Positions 50,427 through 60,848 of a DNA stretch of 64,000 nucleotides are shown here, in pieces. Origin of the DNA: JAHQVI01 sp963727575 (GTDB lineage: Bacteria; Pseudomonadota; Alphaproteobacteria; Rhizobiales; Rhodomicrobiaceae); the NCBI GenBank assembly GCA_963727575.1, contig CAVSIA010000010.1, forward strand, positions 1-64,000, written 5' to 3'. Numbering within the stretch: position 1 is the stretch's first letter; the number at the start of each line of letters is the position of its first letter. The translations under genes and the position numbers were made by a program. The notes beneath the pieces were generated by a model. The model ran no database searches, was not told where the DNA came from, and saw only the letters and a program-made list of their open reading frames with translations.

Positions 50427-51920
50427 TTGCTTGAACTTCTCACTGCGGACGAAATGCGCCGCGCGGAACAGATCACAATCAGCAGCGGTACGCCCAGCAT
50501 TGCGCTGATGGAGAATGCAGGACGCGGCGTCGCCGAGGAGGTCGTCCGGCGCTTCCCACGCGGAAGCAAGGTGCTCGTCTGCTGCGGTCCGGGCAGCAAT
50601 GGCGGCGACGGTTTCGTCTGCGCCCGAACGCTGCGGGAACGCGGTTATCACGTCCGGCTCGGCCTGTTGTGCAAGCCCGAGGAGCTCAAACCGGACCCGA
50701 AGGAAATGGCACGCCGGTGGGACGAGTCTATCGAGCCGCTGACGCCGAATTCGGTCGACGGAGCCGAGGTCATCGTCGACGCGATCTGGGGATCGGGCCT
50801 GAAAGGGCCGGTGAACGGCGTGGTCGCGGAGATCATCGAGGGCGTGAAGCAGCGCAGCCTGCCGGTCGTCGCCGTCGATGTGCCGACCGGGATCGACAGC
50901 ACCTTCGGCAACGTTCACGGCATCGCCTTCGAGGCGGTGTCGACCGTGACCTTCTTCCGCAGGAAGACCGGCCATATCCTCCTCCCGGGCAAGCGCTATT
51001 GCGGCGACGTCCGCGTCACCGATATCGGGATCCCGACCACGGTGCTCCCCGATGTCGCACCGCAGACCTTCGTCAACGAACCCGATTTCTGGCTGCGCTA
51101 CTACCCGCGCCTCAAATCGGACGGCCACAAATACGATCGCGGCCACGCGGTCGTGGTTTCGGGGCCGATGGAAAGCACTGGCGCCTCGCGCATGGCATCA
51201 AGAGCTGCGCTGCGCATCGGTGCCGGACTGTCCTCGCTGGCGACGTCCAAATCGGCCTTCTACATCAACGCCGCGCAGATGACCTCGGTCATGCTCGCCG
51301 TTTTCGAAGGAGCGGCCGGCCTTGCCGACGTGCTGACCAGCGATCCGCGTCGCAACTCCGTCCTGATCGGGCCGGGCGCCGGCGCGACCCTGGAGACCCG
51401 CGAGAACGTCGCCGCCGTGCTTTCCAGCGATGCGACGGCGATCATCGACGCCGAAGGTCTGACGGCCTTCGAAGAGCAGCCGCAAGAGCTTTTCGGGCTG
51501 ATCCATCAGCGGTCGGCGCCAACCATCATCACTCCGCATAAAGGCGAGTTCGACCGGATCTTCCCCGAGCTGGGCAATGCGGAATCGAAGCTGGAGCAGG
51601 CCAAGCGCGCGGCGGAGATCTCCGGCGCGGTGGTGGTGTTCAAGGGGCCGGACACCGTCGTTTCGGCACCGGACGGCCTGTCCGCGATTTCGGAGGGCTC
51701 GCCGCCATGGCTGGCGACCGCCGGGACCGGCGACATTCTCGCCGGAATGATCACCGGGCTGTGCGCGCAGAGCATGTCGCCGTTCGATGCCGCGGTCGCG
51801 GCCGTATGGATGCACGCCGAAGTCGCGCGGACCTTCGGCCCCGGGTTGATCGCCGAAGACATGCCGGACATGTTCCCGCCGCTGCTTCAGCGGCTGAACA
51901 AGATCGCCAAGCTGTTCTGA
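50427..51920 (+). CDS. nnrD: Bifunctional NAD(P)H-hydrate epimerase / ADP-dependent dehydratase
   Basis: A 497-residue repair enzyme. The N-terminal YjeF domain (about 1-210) epimerises damaged NAD(P)HX; it contains ITISSGTPSIALMENAGRGV and CGPGSNGGDGFVCARTLRER. The C-terminal ribokinase-like domain (about 225-490) dehydrates it: YDRGHAVVVSGP, RIGAGLSSLATS, ITPHKGEFDRIFPEL and WLATAGTGDILAGMITGLCA (nucleotide-binding Gly-rich motif). The start is probably TTG at 50427, giving LELLTADEMRRAEQ; an ATG at 50454 is an alternative. Intact. Confidence 0.93.
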   Translation: MLELLTADEMRRAEQITISSGTPSIALMENAGRGVAEEVVRRFPRGSKVLVCCGPGSNGGDGFVCARTLRERGYHVRLGLLCKPEELKPDPKEMARRWDESIEPLTPNSVDGAEVIVDAIWGSGLKGPVNGVVAEIIEGVKQRSLPVVAVDVPTGIDSTFGNVHGIAFEAVSTVTFFRRKTGHILLPGKRYCGDVRVTDIGIPTTVLPDVAPQTFVNEPDFWLRYYPRLKSDGHKYDRGHAVVVSGPMESTGASRMASRAALRIGAGLSSLATSKSAFYINAAQMTSVMLAVFEGAAGLADVLTSDPRRNSVLIGPGAGATLETRENVAAVLSSDATAIIDAEGLTAFEEQPQELFGLIHQRSAPTIITPHKGEFDRIFPELGNAESKLEQAKRAAEISGAVVVFKGPDTVVSAPDGLSAISEGSPPWLATAGTGDILAGMITGLCAQSMSPFDAAVAAVWMHAEVARTFGPGLIAEDMPDMFPPLLQRLNKIAKLF

Positions 51921-51977
51921 TGCGCTTCTGACCGCGGGCGTCGCGGCATCGGAGCCGCCGCGACGCGCCAGTGTTTG

Positions 51978-54414
51978 CTACTGCTGCGCCGCTTTGGGCG
52001 CCGCATCGCGCTGTTGCTGCGCCGAGGCCAGCGCTTTCGACCCGGTCACGAGCTTCTGCTTGAGCGCCACGACGCGGTCGTAAGACGCCTGAAGCTGGTC
52101 GCGTTGCAGCACGCCCTCCGCAATCGCGTCTCTGAGGATCGCCACGATTTCCCCGGCGACGTCGTACCCCGCCTCGCCCGCCCTGCCGAGCAGCAGAATG
52201 TCGTTCCCCGCGCCGATGGCGCGCACCACGCGGTCCTTGAGCGGGAAGCGCGCCGCGATCCCGGCCGCATCGAGGTCGGCGCTGACGATGACCCCGTCGA
52301 AGCCGATGTCCTCGCGCAGGGTCTTGCGCACCGAATTGGCCGAGAACGCCGCGGGTTGGTCCGCCGCATCCGGGCTCAGCGGATCGGCCAAATCGCTGGT
52401 CATCACCATCTTGACTTCGCCGCCGTCGATCAGTTCGCGGTAAGGCGCGAGCGCGGCATCGGCTCCCTGATCGCCCGCCGTGGCAACGCCGGTCCCCGGA
52501 AAATGCTTCAGCGCGGAAACGATGCCCTGCTGGTCGTGGGCGAGCGCAAACGCTTTGGCGAACGCGGCGACGTGCTTGCCCGTCGTTCCGTAATGGCGGG
52601 TGTCGCCGCCGATGCTGTCCTTCTCCTCGGGCGGCATCAGATCGACGACCGGCCCCAGGTTGACATTGAACCCGTAGGTCGCCAGCTCGGCCGCCATATT
52701 CTGGTAGACGCTGAAGGCATTGAGCGGATCGCTGGACGCGCCAAGCTCGCCCGCCGACGGATAGACGCTGAAGCCCTTCTCGGCCGTCAGCGGCTGACCG
52801 ATCCCGCCCTCATGCGCAATGACAAGGAAAGGCACGCGCTCCGTGGAAGCGCCGAGAATCGCGCCGCCCAGCTTCTTGAGCTGAGCCGGTGATTCAACGT
52901 TTTCCGGCGCAAAGAGAACGCCGCCGATGCGGCCGCTTTTGACCTCGGCGATCAGTGCTTTCGGACCCGGCTGGTCCGGCTCGGTCCCCTCGAACCCGAT
53001 CACCAGCATCTGGCCGACGATGCCGGCAAGCCCATCATCGCGGAGTTTGGCCTGCTCCACCTGCGTCGCCCCGGACGGCGCGGCCTGCGGTTTGATCTCC
53101 GGCTCGGGGTTCTCGACGGGCGCCGCCGCGGCAAGCTGGCCGGAGGCGGCGGCGGCCTGGTCCTGAGCAGGAACTGCCGGATTTGCTGGCACCTCCGGCT
53201 TCGCGTCGGCTACGGCGTCCGCGACGGGTGCGGGCTCGATTTGCGGCGTCGCCACCGTTGCTTCAGTCTGCGGGGCGGCGGGGGATGGCCCGGCGGCGGC
53301 GGTCGGAGACTGCTCGACCGGGTCGGATGGCTGGGTCGCGGTCGTCTCGACGAGCGCAGGCGGCGACGCGGCAGGCGGCTCGGGAGGAGCGGATTTCGGC
53401 TTTTTCCGCTGGCGCCGGCGCGGCGGCGTCGGAGGGTTCCGCAGTCGCAGTTTCGGCAGCGACGGGCGCGGTCTCCGTGTGCGCAGGCGCTACGGCTGAC
53501 GGCGCGTTCGCCGTGTCCGCCTCAGCTGCATCGGCGTCGGGCTTCGGCGCGACATCAGGCGCGGCATCCGGCGGCGTTGGCACTTCGGCAGCGGCATTCG
53601 GCTGCGCTTCGCCGTTCTGCGCCGCGCCCGTCTCGACATTCCCGGCTGCCGGCGCCTCGATATTGGCGTCAGGGGATGCGGGCGTCTCGGTGGGCGGCGC
53701 GGCCTCCGGCGCGGCGGCGGCCGCTGTGGACGGCGTGTCTGCCGGAGCATTTGTCGGCGCGGCGCTTGGCTCGGGCGTCGGCGCGGCGGCCGGTTCCGTG
53801 GCTGGAACGTCGGCGGGAGCCGTTGTCGGTGCGATGGCCGCCTCGGTCCCCGGCGCGGCATCGGGCTCGGCGGTCGGTGCGGCGTCGGCCTCGGTGGCCT
53901 CAGGCATCGCCATCTCTTCCGCGCCTGCAGTTTCGGATTGCGGTCGGCTGTCCTCGATCTTCGCCGTGCTCTGCGGCGCCGCATTCCCATCCGCAGTGCC
54001 TGCATTGCCCATCCGCTCCGGAAGCGGCGGGACCCGCTCCCGCTGGCGCCCGCCTGCGGTCTCGGTGCTGCGTTCCTGCTGCTGGTCCGGCTGCTGGGAC
54101 TGGGGCTGCGCCGCCTGTTGCGGCGCTGCCTGCTGCGGCTGCTGGCGCTGACCGGCGGCGGTCCGGTTCGACAGCGGCGACGGTTTGGGGTGCTCCGTAC
54201 CGGGCCAGTTGCTGGGCTGTGTCAGGTGGGACCGGTCGCCATCCGGCGACTGCTCCTGAACCGGCTGGCTCCCGATCTCAGGCACCTGCGGCCAGTTCAG
54301 ATTGCTGTCAGCCCCGAAATTCTGGGCTCGCGCACCGACGCACATGCCTAGAAATCCGGCAAAAAACGCAACCAACACTCGTCGTCTCAACGCAAATACC
54401 CCCAAGCCGGCCAT
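51978..54414 (-). CDS. Exported GH3-like protein with a long Ala/Pro/Glu-rich linker (one frameshift)
   Basis: Reads as one protein of about 811 residues after removal of one base near 53400 (AAA/AAG, Lys, synonymous). Residues 1-30 form a signal peptide or anchor; about 35-400 are a low-complexity Ala/Pro/Thr/Glu/Gln-rich region; the last 370 residues form a glycoside-hydrolase family 3-like barrel: IVGQMLVIGFEGTEPDQPGP, GGVLFAPENVESPAQLKKL, PFLVIAHEGGIGQPLTA (usually D-x-E-GG), GFNVNLGPVVDLMP, ALKHFPGTG (the NagZ-type K-H-F-PG-x-G motif) and MVMTSDLADP. It probably hydrolyses beta-N-acetylhexosaminides in the periplasm or is an inactive relative. The linker may reach through the cell wall. 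Confidence 0.83.
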
Positions 54415-54551
54415 GGCGCCGAAGTCCAAGCACAATTCCGTGTTTGTCTTCGGCCCTTCATTTGACTATGGCTCATGATTGGCGCACGTTCCCTCACGCG
54501 CCCGCAAGATGGTATAGTCAGCGGCAACGGAATGTCAGCACTATAGACGAT

Positions 54552-56244
54552 ATGCTCACACGGCGCATACCGGGATTCGGCAGGATGCATCGCTCCATAA
54601 TCACGTCCCTTTTGTTCGTTGCGATGGTGCAACCCCTCGCTGCCGCCACCGACGCGGGCCTGCTGCGCATGCAGGAAGGCACCGCAGCGTTGATGCGCGG
54701 CAAATTCGACCAGGCGATCGGCGCTTTCGACGAGGCGCTGAAGCAAAAGGATCTGCCCTCCGAGCGCATCGCCAGCATCCATAACGATCGCGGCGTGGCC
54801 AATTGGCGTCTCAGTCATCACGAAGAAGCACTCAAGGATTTCAACCAGTCCATCGAGCTTTATAACGGCTCAGCCGCAACCTACAATAACCGTGCAAACG
54901 TCTATATCGATCTCGGCAAATACGAAGAGGCGCTGGGCGACCTCAACCGCGCCATCGCCCTCGCTCCGGCCTATGGCGCCGCCTACAACAATCGCGGCAA
55001 CGCCCATCTCCAGCTCGCCCATTATAAAGAGGCGCTGAACGATTACCGGCGGGCAATCGAGCTGATGCCGACCAACGCCGCCCCGTATAACGGACGCGCC
55101 CAGGCGCAGGAGATGCTCGGCCGTCCCTATGCCGGGCTGCGCTATATCACCCGCGCCATTTCGTTGAACGGCAAATATGCGGCCGCCTATCGCATCCGGG
55201 CGCTGATCTATCAGCGGCTGGAGCAGGAAGACGACGCCCTTGCCGACTATGAGCGGCTGATCAACTTGGCTCCCGAGGATGCAGACCTTTATGTCGGCCG
55301 CGGGCCAAGTCTACCTCAAACAGAAAAAGACGGTGCCCGCGCTCAAGGATTTCACCAAGGCGGTCGAAGTCGATGCGCAGAACGCCCAGGCCTATTCGGG
55401 CCGCGGGGCCACGCAGATCGAACGCAAGCGCTATGAAGAGGCGCTGGCCGATCTCAATCAGGCGCTCACGCTCGACCCGGGCCTGATCGACGCCTATTAC
55501 CGGCGGGCCGAAGCGCGGTTCCATGTCAACGACGTCGACGGCGCAAACGCCGACCTGACCAAGACCCTCGAATTATCGCCGAACTACGCCGAAGCCTACC
55601 GCCTGCGCGGTCAGATCGCCGAATCGCAGGCGAACAGGGATGCCGCCGTCGCCGCGTATAAGCAGGCGCTCGAATTCGACCCCTTCATCGCCGACGTGTC
55701 CGAAGCGCTGAAAAAGCTCGGCGAGCCGGAGGAAAAACCCCTGCCCGCTCTGGGCGAGGCGGTTCAGGGCTGGGAGATCATCAGCCCGGCCAAAGGCCGC
55801 TACGTCGCCACCAACTCCACCTTCCCCAAGATCAAGGTTCTTCTGGAGATGCATGGCCAGGGCGAGCCGCAGATCCTGGAATGGACGGAGCTGTCCGATT
55901 ATCTGCGCGGCTTCGGCCTGCTGCGCTATTCGGCGGGGCGCATGAGCGAGGCTGTGGACGACAAAAGCCGGTATGAATTCGTCGCCATCGTCGATCTGCG
56001 CCGCGAGAGCGTCGTATCGATCGAACCCTATCTGATCGGCGAGGCGCAGGCGAAGTGGGACTGGTCCAAGACCGGCGTCGTGGTGACCGACGCGGAAGGC
56101 GTCGTCAGCGCGCATGAGCTTCGCGAACCGCCGAAGCCCAAGCCGCAGCCGCGCGTGGTCCAGGAGCGTCCCTGGTACGACGATCAGTGGAACGGGCGCG
56201 ATCGGCGGCGGTCGCGCGGCCTGTTCGACTGGCTGTTCAATTGA
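54552..56244 (+). CDS. Exported tetratricopeptide-repeat protein (one frameshift)
   Basis: About 563 residues after correction. Signal peptide begins at MHRSIITSLLFVAMVQPLAA (an ATG at 54585 is an alternative start). Nine or ten TPR units follow (e.g. AATYNNRANVYIDLGKYEEA, AAYNNRGNAHLQLAHYKEAL, DAYYRRAEARFHVNDVDGAN), then a roughly 150-residue C-terminal domain with WEIISPAKGRYVATNSTFPK and YEFVAIVDLRRESVVSIEPY, and a basic tail ending LFDWLFN. An extra base at 55304 (GGG/GGC, Gly) splits the frame. The role is unknown; TPRs mediate protein contacts. Head-to-head with the GH3-like gene, 138 bp between starts. Confidence 0.85.
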
Positions 56245-56261
56245 GGCACGGGTCCCGCCAG

Positions 56262-57327
56262 ATGCTGACATCCGCGCGCGGTCTGGTCTCGGCCCTCGCC
56301 TTCCTGATCGCCGCGGCATCCGCCGCCTACGCCGCCGATCCGCTCCCCACGATCGGCACGGATCTGAAGCGCACCAGCGTCTCCGGCCTGTCCTCCGGCG
56401 CCTATATGGCCGGACAGTTCCAGGTCGCCTATTCCTCGATCGTCACCGGGGCCGGCTTGGTGGCCGGCGGCCCTTATGCCTGCGCCCATACGCCGGGCAG
56501 CGACATCAACCCGCTCTGGGTGGCCGTGCTCGGATGGAATCTCGCCCGCGCGCAGAACGACTGCATGGAGGACGGCTGGTTCTTCTATTCGACGGTGCCG
56601 TCCGCGAGAACGCTGCTCGACTATGCCGAGGGCCTCGCGTCCGGCAGCGAGATCGATCCGCTGACCGATCTCAAGGAGCGACAAGGTCTATCTGTTCTCC
56701 AGCAAGGCCGACAATACCGTGCAGCGCGGCGTCGTCGAGGCGGCGTTCAAATTCTACCGCAAGGCCGGCGTCGCCAAGGCGAATATCCGCTTCGAAAAGC
56801 ACGACAAGGCGGCGCACGCCTTCCTCACCGAAAACGCCGGGCTGGCCTGCGGCGAAACCGGGCCGCCCTACATCAACGACTGCGACATCGATCAGGCAAA
56901 GGCGATTCTCGACTGGCTGGCCGGTCCGCTGCAACCGGCCTCCGCCATGGTCCCGGAAAGCCTGGTCCGCTTCGATCAGGGCCTGTATGCCGAGGATCTC
57001 GGCGCCGCCGCGCTCGACCGCGAGGGCTTCGTCTATATCCCGCAAAGCTGCCGGACCGAGACGGAATGCCAGGTCCATGTGGTCTTTCATGGCTGCAAGC
57101 AGGGCCTTGCGGCGATCGGCGACCGGTTCGTCAAGGAGTCCGGCTATGCGCGCTGGGCGGAGAGCAACCGCATCGTGCTGCTGTTTCCGCAGGCGGTCGC
57201 CACCACGCTGAACCCGAACGGCTGCTGGGACTGGTGGGGCTATACGGGACGCGATTTCCTCGACCGCAACGCGCCGCAAATGCTGGCCGTACGGCGGATG
57301 CTGCAAAAACTCGCCACCGGCAATTGA
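56262..57327 (+). CDS. PHB-depolymerase-family esterase (one frame break)
   Basis: About 354 residues after correction, with a signal peptide (1-28, ending AYA). The nucleophile serine lies in SVSGLSSGAYMAGQFQVAYS (G-x-S-x-G). The later HDKAAHAFLTE and VVFHGCKQGLAAIGDRFVKE, with ADSNRIVLLFPQ-like AESNRIVLLFPQ, are typical of the PHB depolymerase/esterase family. It may degrade poly-3-hydroxybutyrate or another ester in the periplasm. An extra base near 56678 (GAG/GAC, Glu or Asp) splits the frame. It starts 17 bp after the TPR gene, so the two may form an operon. Confidence 0.87.
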
Positions 57328-57473
57328 CTGGCGCGGCGGCGGACACCCTTGATCGTCTTCCGCCGAGGCGCCGGCAATCTTGTTTTAAGCCTCATCTGCG
57401 CTTTGGGGTTGCGCGGCGGACCGAAAGTCCGATAAGAGAATTTAGACGTTCAAACGCGCAGCCGGGAATACCC

Positions 57474-57596
57474 GTGACAGAGCCCTTTAACGATCGCACG
57501 CCCGAAAGGCTGGACGCTTCCGCGCCCCGGCCCGCTTGCGTGCCCGCTCTGCATGCCGGCCTTTCGCTTTCGCTGCTCCTCCTTATGCGCCCCTGA
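57474..57596 (+). CDS. Leucine-rich leader peptide of leuA (putative attenuator)
   Basis: A 40-codon frame from GTG 57474 to TGA 57596 that ends in AGLSLSLLLLMRP: six leucine codons in nine, four consecutive (CTG CTC CTC CTT), just before the stop. It lies 108 bp ahead of leuA. A hairpin with arms AGCGCC (57596-57601) and GGCGCT (57617-57622) directly follows. This is the layout of leucine-responsive transcription attenuation, known for leu genes. The exact start is uncertain, and the terminator T tract is not evident, so an anti-terminator or translation-based variant is possible. Confidence 0.65.
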   Translation: MTEPFNDRTPERLDASAPRPACVPALHAGLSLSLLLLMRP

Positions 57597-57703
57597 GCGC
57601 CGTCTGGCTGATGCTGGGCGCTTAGGGGATCGATCCTGCCATATAGCGAAACGATTTCCGGCCTATAATGGATCGTGCCGGACGCAAATGAGGACTTGCA
57701 AAC

Positions 57704-59299
57704 ATGACTGAGGAAACCGAGGCGAAGGCTGACGGTCACCCGCGCGTAGAGGCGGGCGACAAGGACCGCGTTTACATTTTCGACACCACCTTGCGGGACG
57801 GCGAGCAGTCGCCGGGCGCATCGATGACCCTGGAGGAGAAACTCCAGGTCGCCGAGTTGCTGGACGAGATGGGTGTCGACATCATCGAGGCCGGCTTTCC
57901 GATCGCCTCGAACGGCGATTTCGAAGCCGTGCGCGAGATCAGCAAGATCGTCAACAATTCGGTGGTCTGCGGCCTCGCCCGCGCGGCGATCGCCGATATC
58001 GACCGCGCCGGCGAAGCGGTGCGCAACGCCCGGCATCCGCGCATCCATACCTTCATCGGGACCTCCCCGCTGCATCGGCAATATCAGTTGCAGATGGACC
58101 AGGAGCAGGTCTTCGAAGCCGTGATTGCGTCAGTCACGCGGGCGCGCAACCATACCGACAATGTCGAGTGGTCGCCGATGGACGCCACCCGCACCGAGCC
58201 GGACTTCCTGAAGCGGGTCGTTGAAGCCGCCATCAAGGCCGGCGCCACCACCATCAACATCCCCGATACGGTCGGCTACACGACGCCGGAGGAATTCTAC
58301 GCGCTGTTCAAGATGCTGCGCGAAGAGGTCCCGGGCGGCGACCAGGTCGTGCTTTCGGCGCATTGCCACAACGATCTGGGCTTGGCGGTCGCCAACTCGC
58401 TGGCCGCCATGCGCGGCGGCGCGCGGCAGGTCGAATGCACCATCAACGGCCTCGGCGAGCGGGCGGGCAATGCCGCGCTGGAAGAGGTCGTCATGGCGAT
58501 CAACACCCGCAGCGACGTGCTGCCCTATTACACCAATGTCGATACGCGGCTGATCGCGCGGGCGTCCAAGCTGGTCTCGGCGGTTTCCGGCTTCCAGGTC
58601 CAATACAACAAGGCGATCGTCGGCAAGAACGCCTTCGCCCATGAGAGCGGCATCCATCAGGACGGCGTCCTGAAGAACGCCCAGACCTACGAGATCATGA
58701 CGCCGGAAAGCGTCGGCCTGAAAGAATCCTCGCTGGTGATGGGCAAGCATTCCGGCCGCCACGCCTTCCGCGAGAAGCTGCGCGATATGGGCTATGAGCT
58801 GGGCGACAACGCGTTCCAGGTCGCGTTCCAGGCGATGAAGGACCTCGCCGACAAGAAAAAGAGCGTGTTCGACGAGGACATCGAAGCCATCGTCAATCAA
58901 GGCGTGGCGACGGCGCACGACCGCATCAAGGTGTTGTCGCTGACCGTCATCGCCGGAACCGGCGGCCCGCAGAAGGCGACCGTGACGCTGGATCTCGACG
59001 GCCAGCACCGCACCGCCGAATGCAATGGCGACGGTCCGGTGGACGCCACTTTCAAGGCGATCCGCTCGCTGGTGCCGCATGAGGCGCGGCTGGCTCTCTA
59101 CCAGGTCCATGCCGTGACCGAAGGCACCGACGCCCAGGCCGAAGTCAGCGTGCGCCTGGAGGAGGACGGCAAGACCGTCACCGGGCGCGGCGCCGACACC
59201 GACACGCTGGTCGCCTCGGCCCGCGCCTATGTCAGCGCGCTCAACAACCTGATGACGCGGCGGGAAAAATCCGCCCCGGGCGCGATGGCCGCAGTTTAG
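57704..59299 (+). CDS. leuA: 2-isopropylmalate synthase
   Basis: A 531-residue enzyme that condenses acetyl-CoA with 2-oxoisovalerate in leucine synthesis. The TIM barrel has IFDTTLRDGEQSPGASM, metal-binding HCHND in LSAHCHNDLGLAVANS, and NAFAHESGIHQDGVLKNAQT; the C-terminal regulatory domain (about 385-520) includes VIAGTGGPQKATVTLDLDG and the final VSALNNLMTRRE. An N-terminal tail of about 20 charged residues precedes the catalytic domain. Leucine feedback acts on the C-terminal domain. Intact. Confidence 0.97.
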   Translation: MTEETEAKADGHPRVEAGDKDRVYIFDTTLRDGEQSPGASMTLEEKLQVAELLDEMGVDIIEAGFPIASNGDFEAVREISKIVNNSVVCGLARAAIADIDRAGEAVRNARHPRIHTFIGTSPLHRQYQLQMDQEQVFEAVIASVTRARNHTDNVEWSPMDATRTEPDFLKRVVEAAIKAGATTINIPDTVGYTTPEEFYALFKMLREEVPGGDQVVLSAHCHNDLGLAVANSLAAMRGGARQVECTINGLGERAGNAALEEVVMAINTRSDVLPYYTNVDTRLIARASKLVSAVSGFQVQYNKAIVGKNAFAHESGIHQDGVLKNAQTYEIMTPESVGLKESSLVMGKHSGRHAFREKLRDMGYELGDNAFQVAFQAMKDLADKKKSVFDEDIEAIVNQGVATAHDRIKVLSLTVIAGTGGPQKATVTLDLDGQHRTAECNGDGPVDATFKAIRSLVPHEARLALYQVHAVTEGTDAQAEVSVRLEEDGKTVTGRGADTDTLVASARAYVSALNNLMTRREKSAPGAMAAV

Positions 59300-59368
59300 G
59301 CGCAGGCCCGTGCGATATCGAGCGGCGGCGGGCTTCGGCTTCGCCGCCGTTCTTATGCTTGGAGATGG

Positions 59369-59929
59369 ATGGGCATGATCGACACCACGCAGCGGCTGGA
59401 AATCGAGGGTTCGCCGAGGAAATATTTCGCGTTTGGGCTGCTCGGCATTCTCATGACGCTCGGCTCGGCGGCGGTCGCCTTTTCGATCGGCGAGCCCGGC
59501 AGTTTCGGTCAATTCGTCGGCTATGCCGGGCTGATCCTCTTTGGCCTGTGCACCGTGCTGCTGTTCTGGCGGGCGCTGACATCGAGCGGCCCTGTGGTCA
59601 CCATCGCACCGGAGGGCATCCGCGACCTGCGCGTGGCGGCGGAGTTCATCCCGTGGGCCGCGATCCGCAACGTCGCCACCTGGACCTTCCAGGGGCAGAA
59701 GGTGATGGTGCTTGCCGTCGATCCGGCCATTGAAGACCGGCTGACTTTGACCCGCATCGCCAAATGGACGCGCTCGGCCAACGCCAAGCTCAATGCCGAC
59801 GGTCTGTGCGTCACGGCACAAGGGCTGAAGATGGATTTCCAGACGCTGCTGGACACGACGATCGCCTATGCGGCGGCGGCCGAGGCAAGGATGCAGACGC
59901 AGCCGGAGAGCCCGGCGGCGGCTCAGTAA
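59369..59929 (+). CDS. Two-helix membrane protein of unknown function
   Basis: A 186-residue protein with a short N-terminal segment, two membrane helices (about 20-40 and 48-68) and a soluble C-terminal domain containing PVVTIAPEGIRDLRVAAEFI, PWAAIRNVATWTFQGQKVMV and a DGLCVTAQGLKMDF motif. The pattern of two helices followed by a PH-like beta-rich domain resembles STM3941-like proteins. No function can be given. Its stop overlaps the end of convergent truA by several bases. Confidence 0.7.
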   Translation: MGMIDTTQRLEIEGSPRKYFAFGLLGILMTLGSAAVAFSIGEPGSFGQFVGYAGLILFGLCTVLLFWRALTSSGPVVTIAPEGIRDLRVAAEFIPWAAIRNVATWTFQGQKVMVLAVDPAIEDRLTLTRIAKWTRSANAKLNADGLCVTAQGLKMDFQTLLDTTIAYAAAAEARMQTQPESPAAAQ

Positions 59930-60662
59930 TCCACGTTGCATGAGATAGAGCCCGGCGGACGGCGCCATCGGTCCGCACCGCGTCCGGTCGCAGGCCTCGA
60001 GCGCGGCGCGCAAATCGGCGGGCGACCATTTCCCCTCGCCGACCAGCTTCAGGCTGCCGACGATCGAGCGCACCTGATGATGCAGGAAGGAGCGCGCCGA
60101 AGCCCGGATGGCGATCTCCTCGCCTGCCCTTTCCACGCTCAGAACGTCGAGCGTCTTGACCGGCGACTTGGCCTGGCATTGCGGAGGCCCGGAAGGTGGT
60201 GAAGTCGTGCCGGCCGATCAGATATTGCGCCGCCTCCGCCATCGCCGCGGCATCCAGCGCCGGCCAGACCCGCCAGGCATGGTCGCGGTCGAGCGCGAGC
60301 GGTGCGAAGCGATTGACGATGCGATAGAGATAATGGCGCGCCCTGGCGGAAAAGCGTGCGTCGAAGCTCTCGTCCACCCGCTGGCAGGAAAGGATGGTGA
60401 TCGGCGCCGGCTTCATGTGATAGTTGACCGCCTTCATCACCGTTTCGGCGGGCCAGTCCTTGGTCAGGTCGATATGGGCCACCTGCCCGCGGGCGTGAAC
60501 GCCGGAATCGGTCCGCCCCGCCCCGCGCGGGATGAAGGTCTCACCGCAAAAGGCCGCGATCGCAGCGGTCATCCGCTCCTGGACGGAGGGCGCGTTCGCC
60601 TGCATCTGCCAGCCGGCGAACGGCGTACCGTCATATTCGATGACGAGCTTGTAGCGTGGCAT
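59923..60662 (-). CDS. truA: tRNA pseudouridine(38-40) synthase (two frame breaks)
   Basis: Modifies U38, U39 and U40 of tRNA anticodon arms. The start MPRYKLVIEYDGTPFAGWQM and the catalytic aspartate in RGAGRTDSGVHARGQVAHID are unmistakable; the C-terminal RSFLHHQVRSIVGSLKLVGE is also present. Extra bases lie at about 60182 (TCC/TCG before CAATGC) and 59935 (CAA/CAC before GTGGATTAC). Correcting both gives 246 codons, the standard length of 245 residues. Normally next to fmt in alphaproteobacteria; here it is not. Confidence 0.93.
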
Positions 60663-60848
60663 TTGCGCGATCTTCGCCTTGTTCGTTCCGCCGCGGCAGC
60701 CGCTCCGGCATCATGGCATGGGTCGAAAGACCGTGCGTCATTGGCCGCCCTCTCCCCTGGCGAATGGGTGAGGGATCCCGCCGCAGACGGGTGAGTGAGG
60801 GGATCGGCTCCCGCCAACGACGCCGATCGATCCGCTAACTGCCGCTGC
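60663..60848. other. Spacer with inverted repeat
   Basis: 186 bp between tyrS and truA (same strand). The part around 60748-60803 carries a CCCTCTCCCC / GGTGAGGG-type element, a repeated intergenic motif known from many alphaproteobacteria. No gene seen. Confidence 0.4.
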
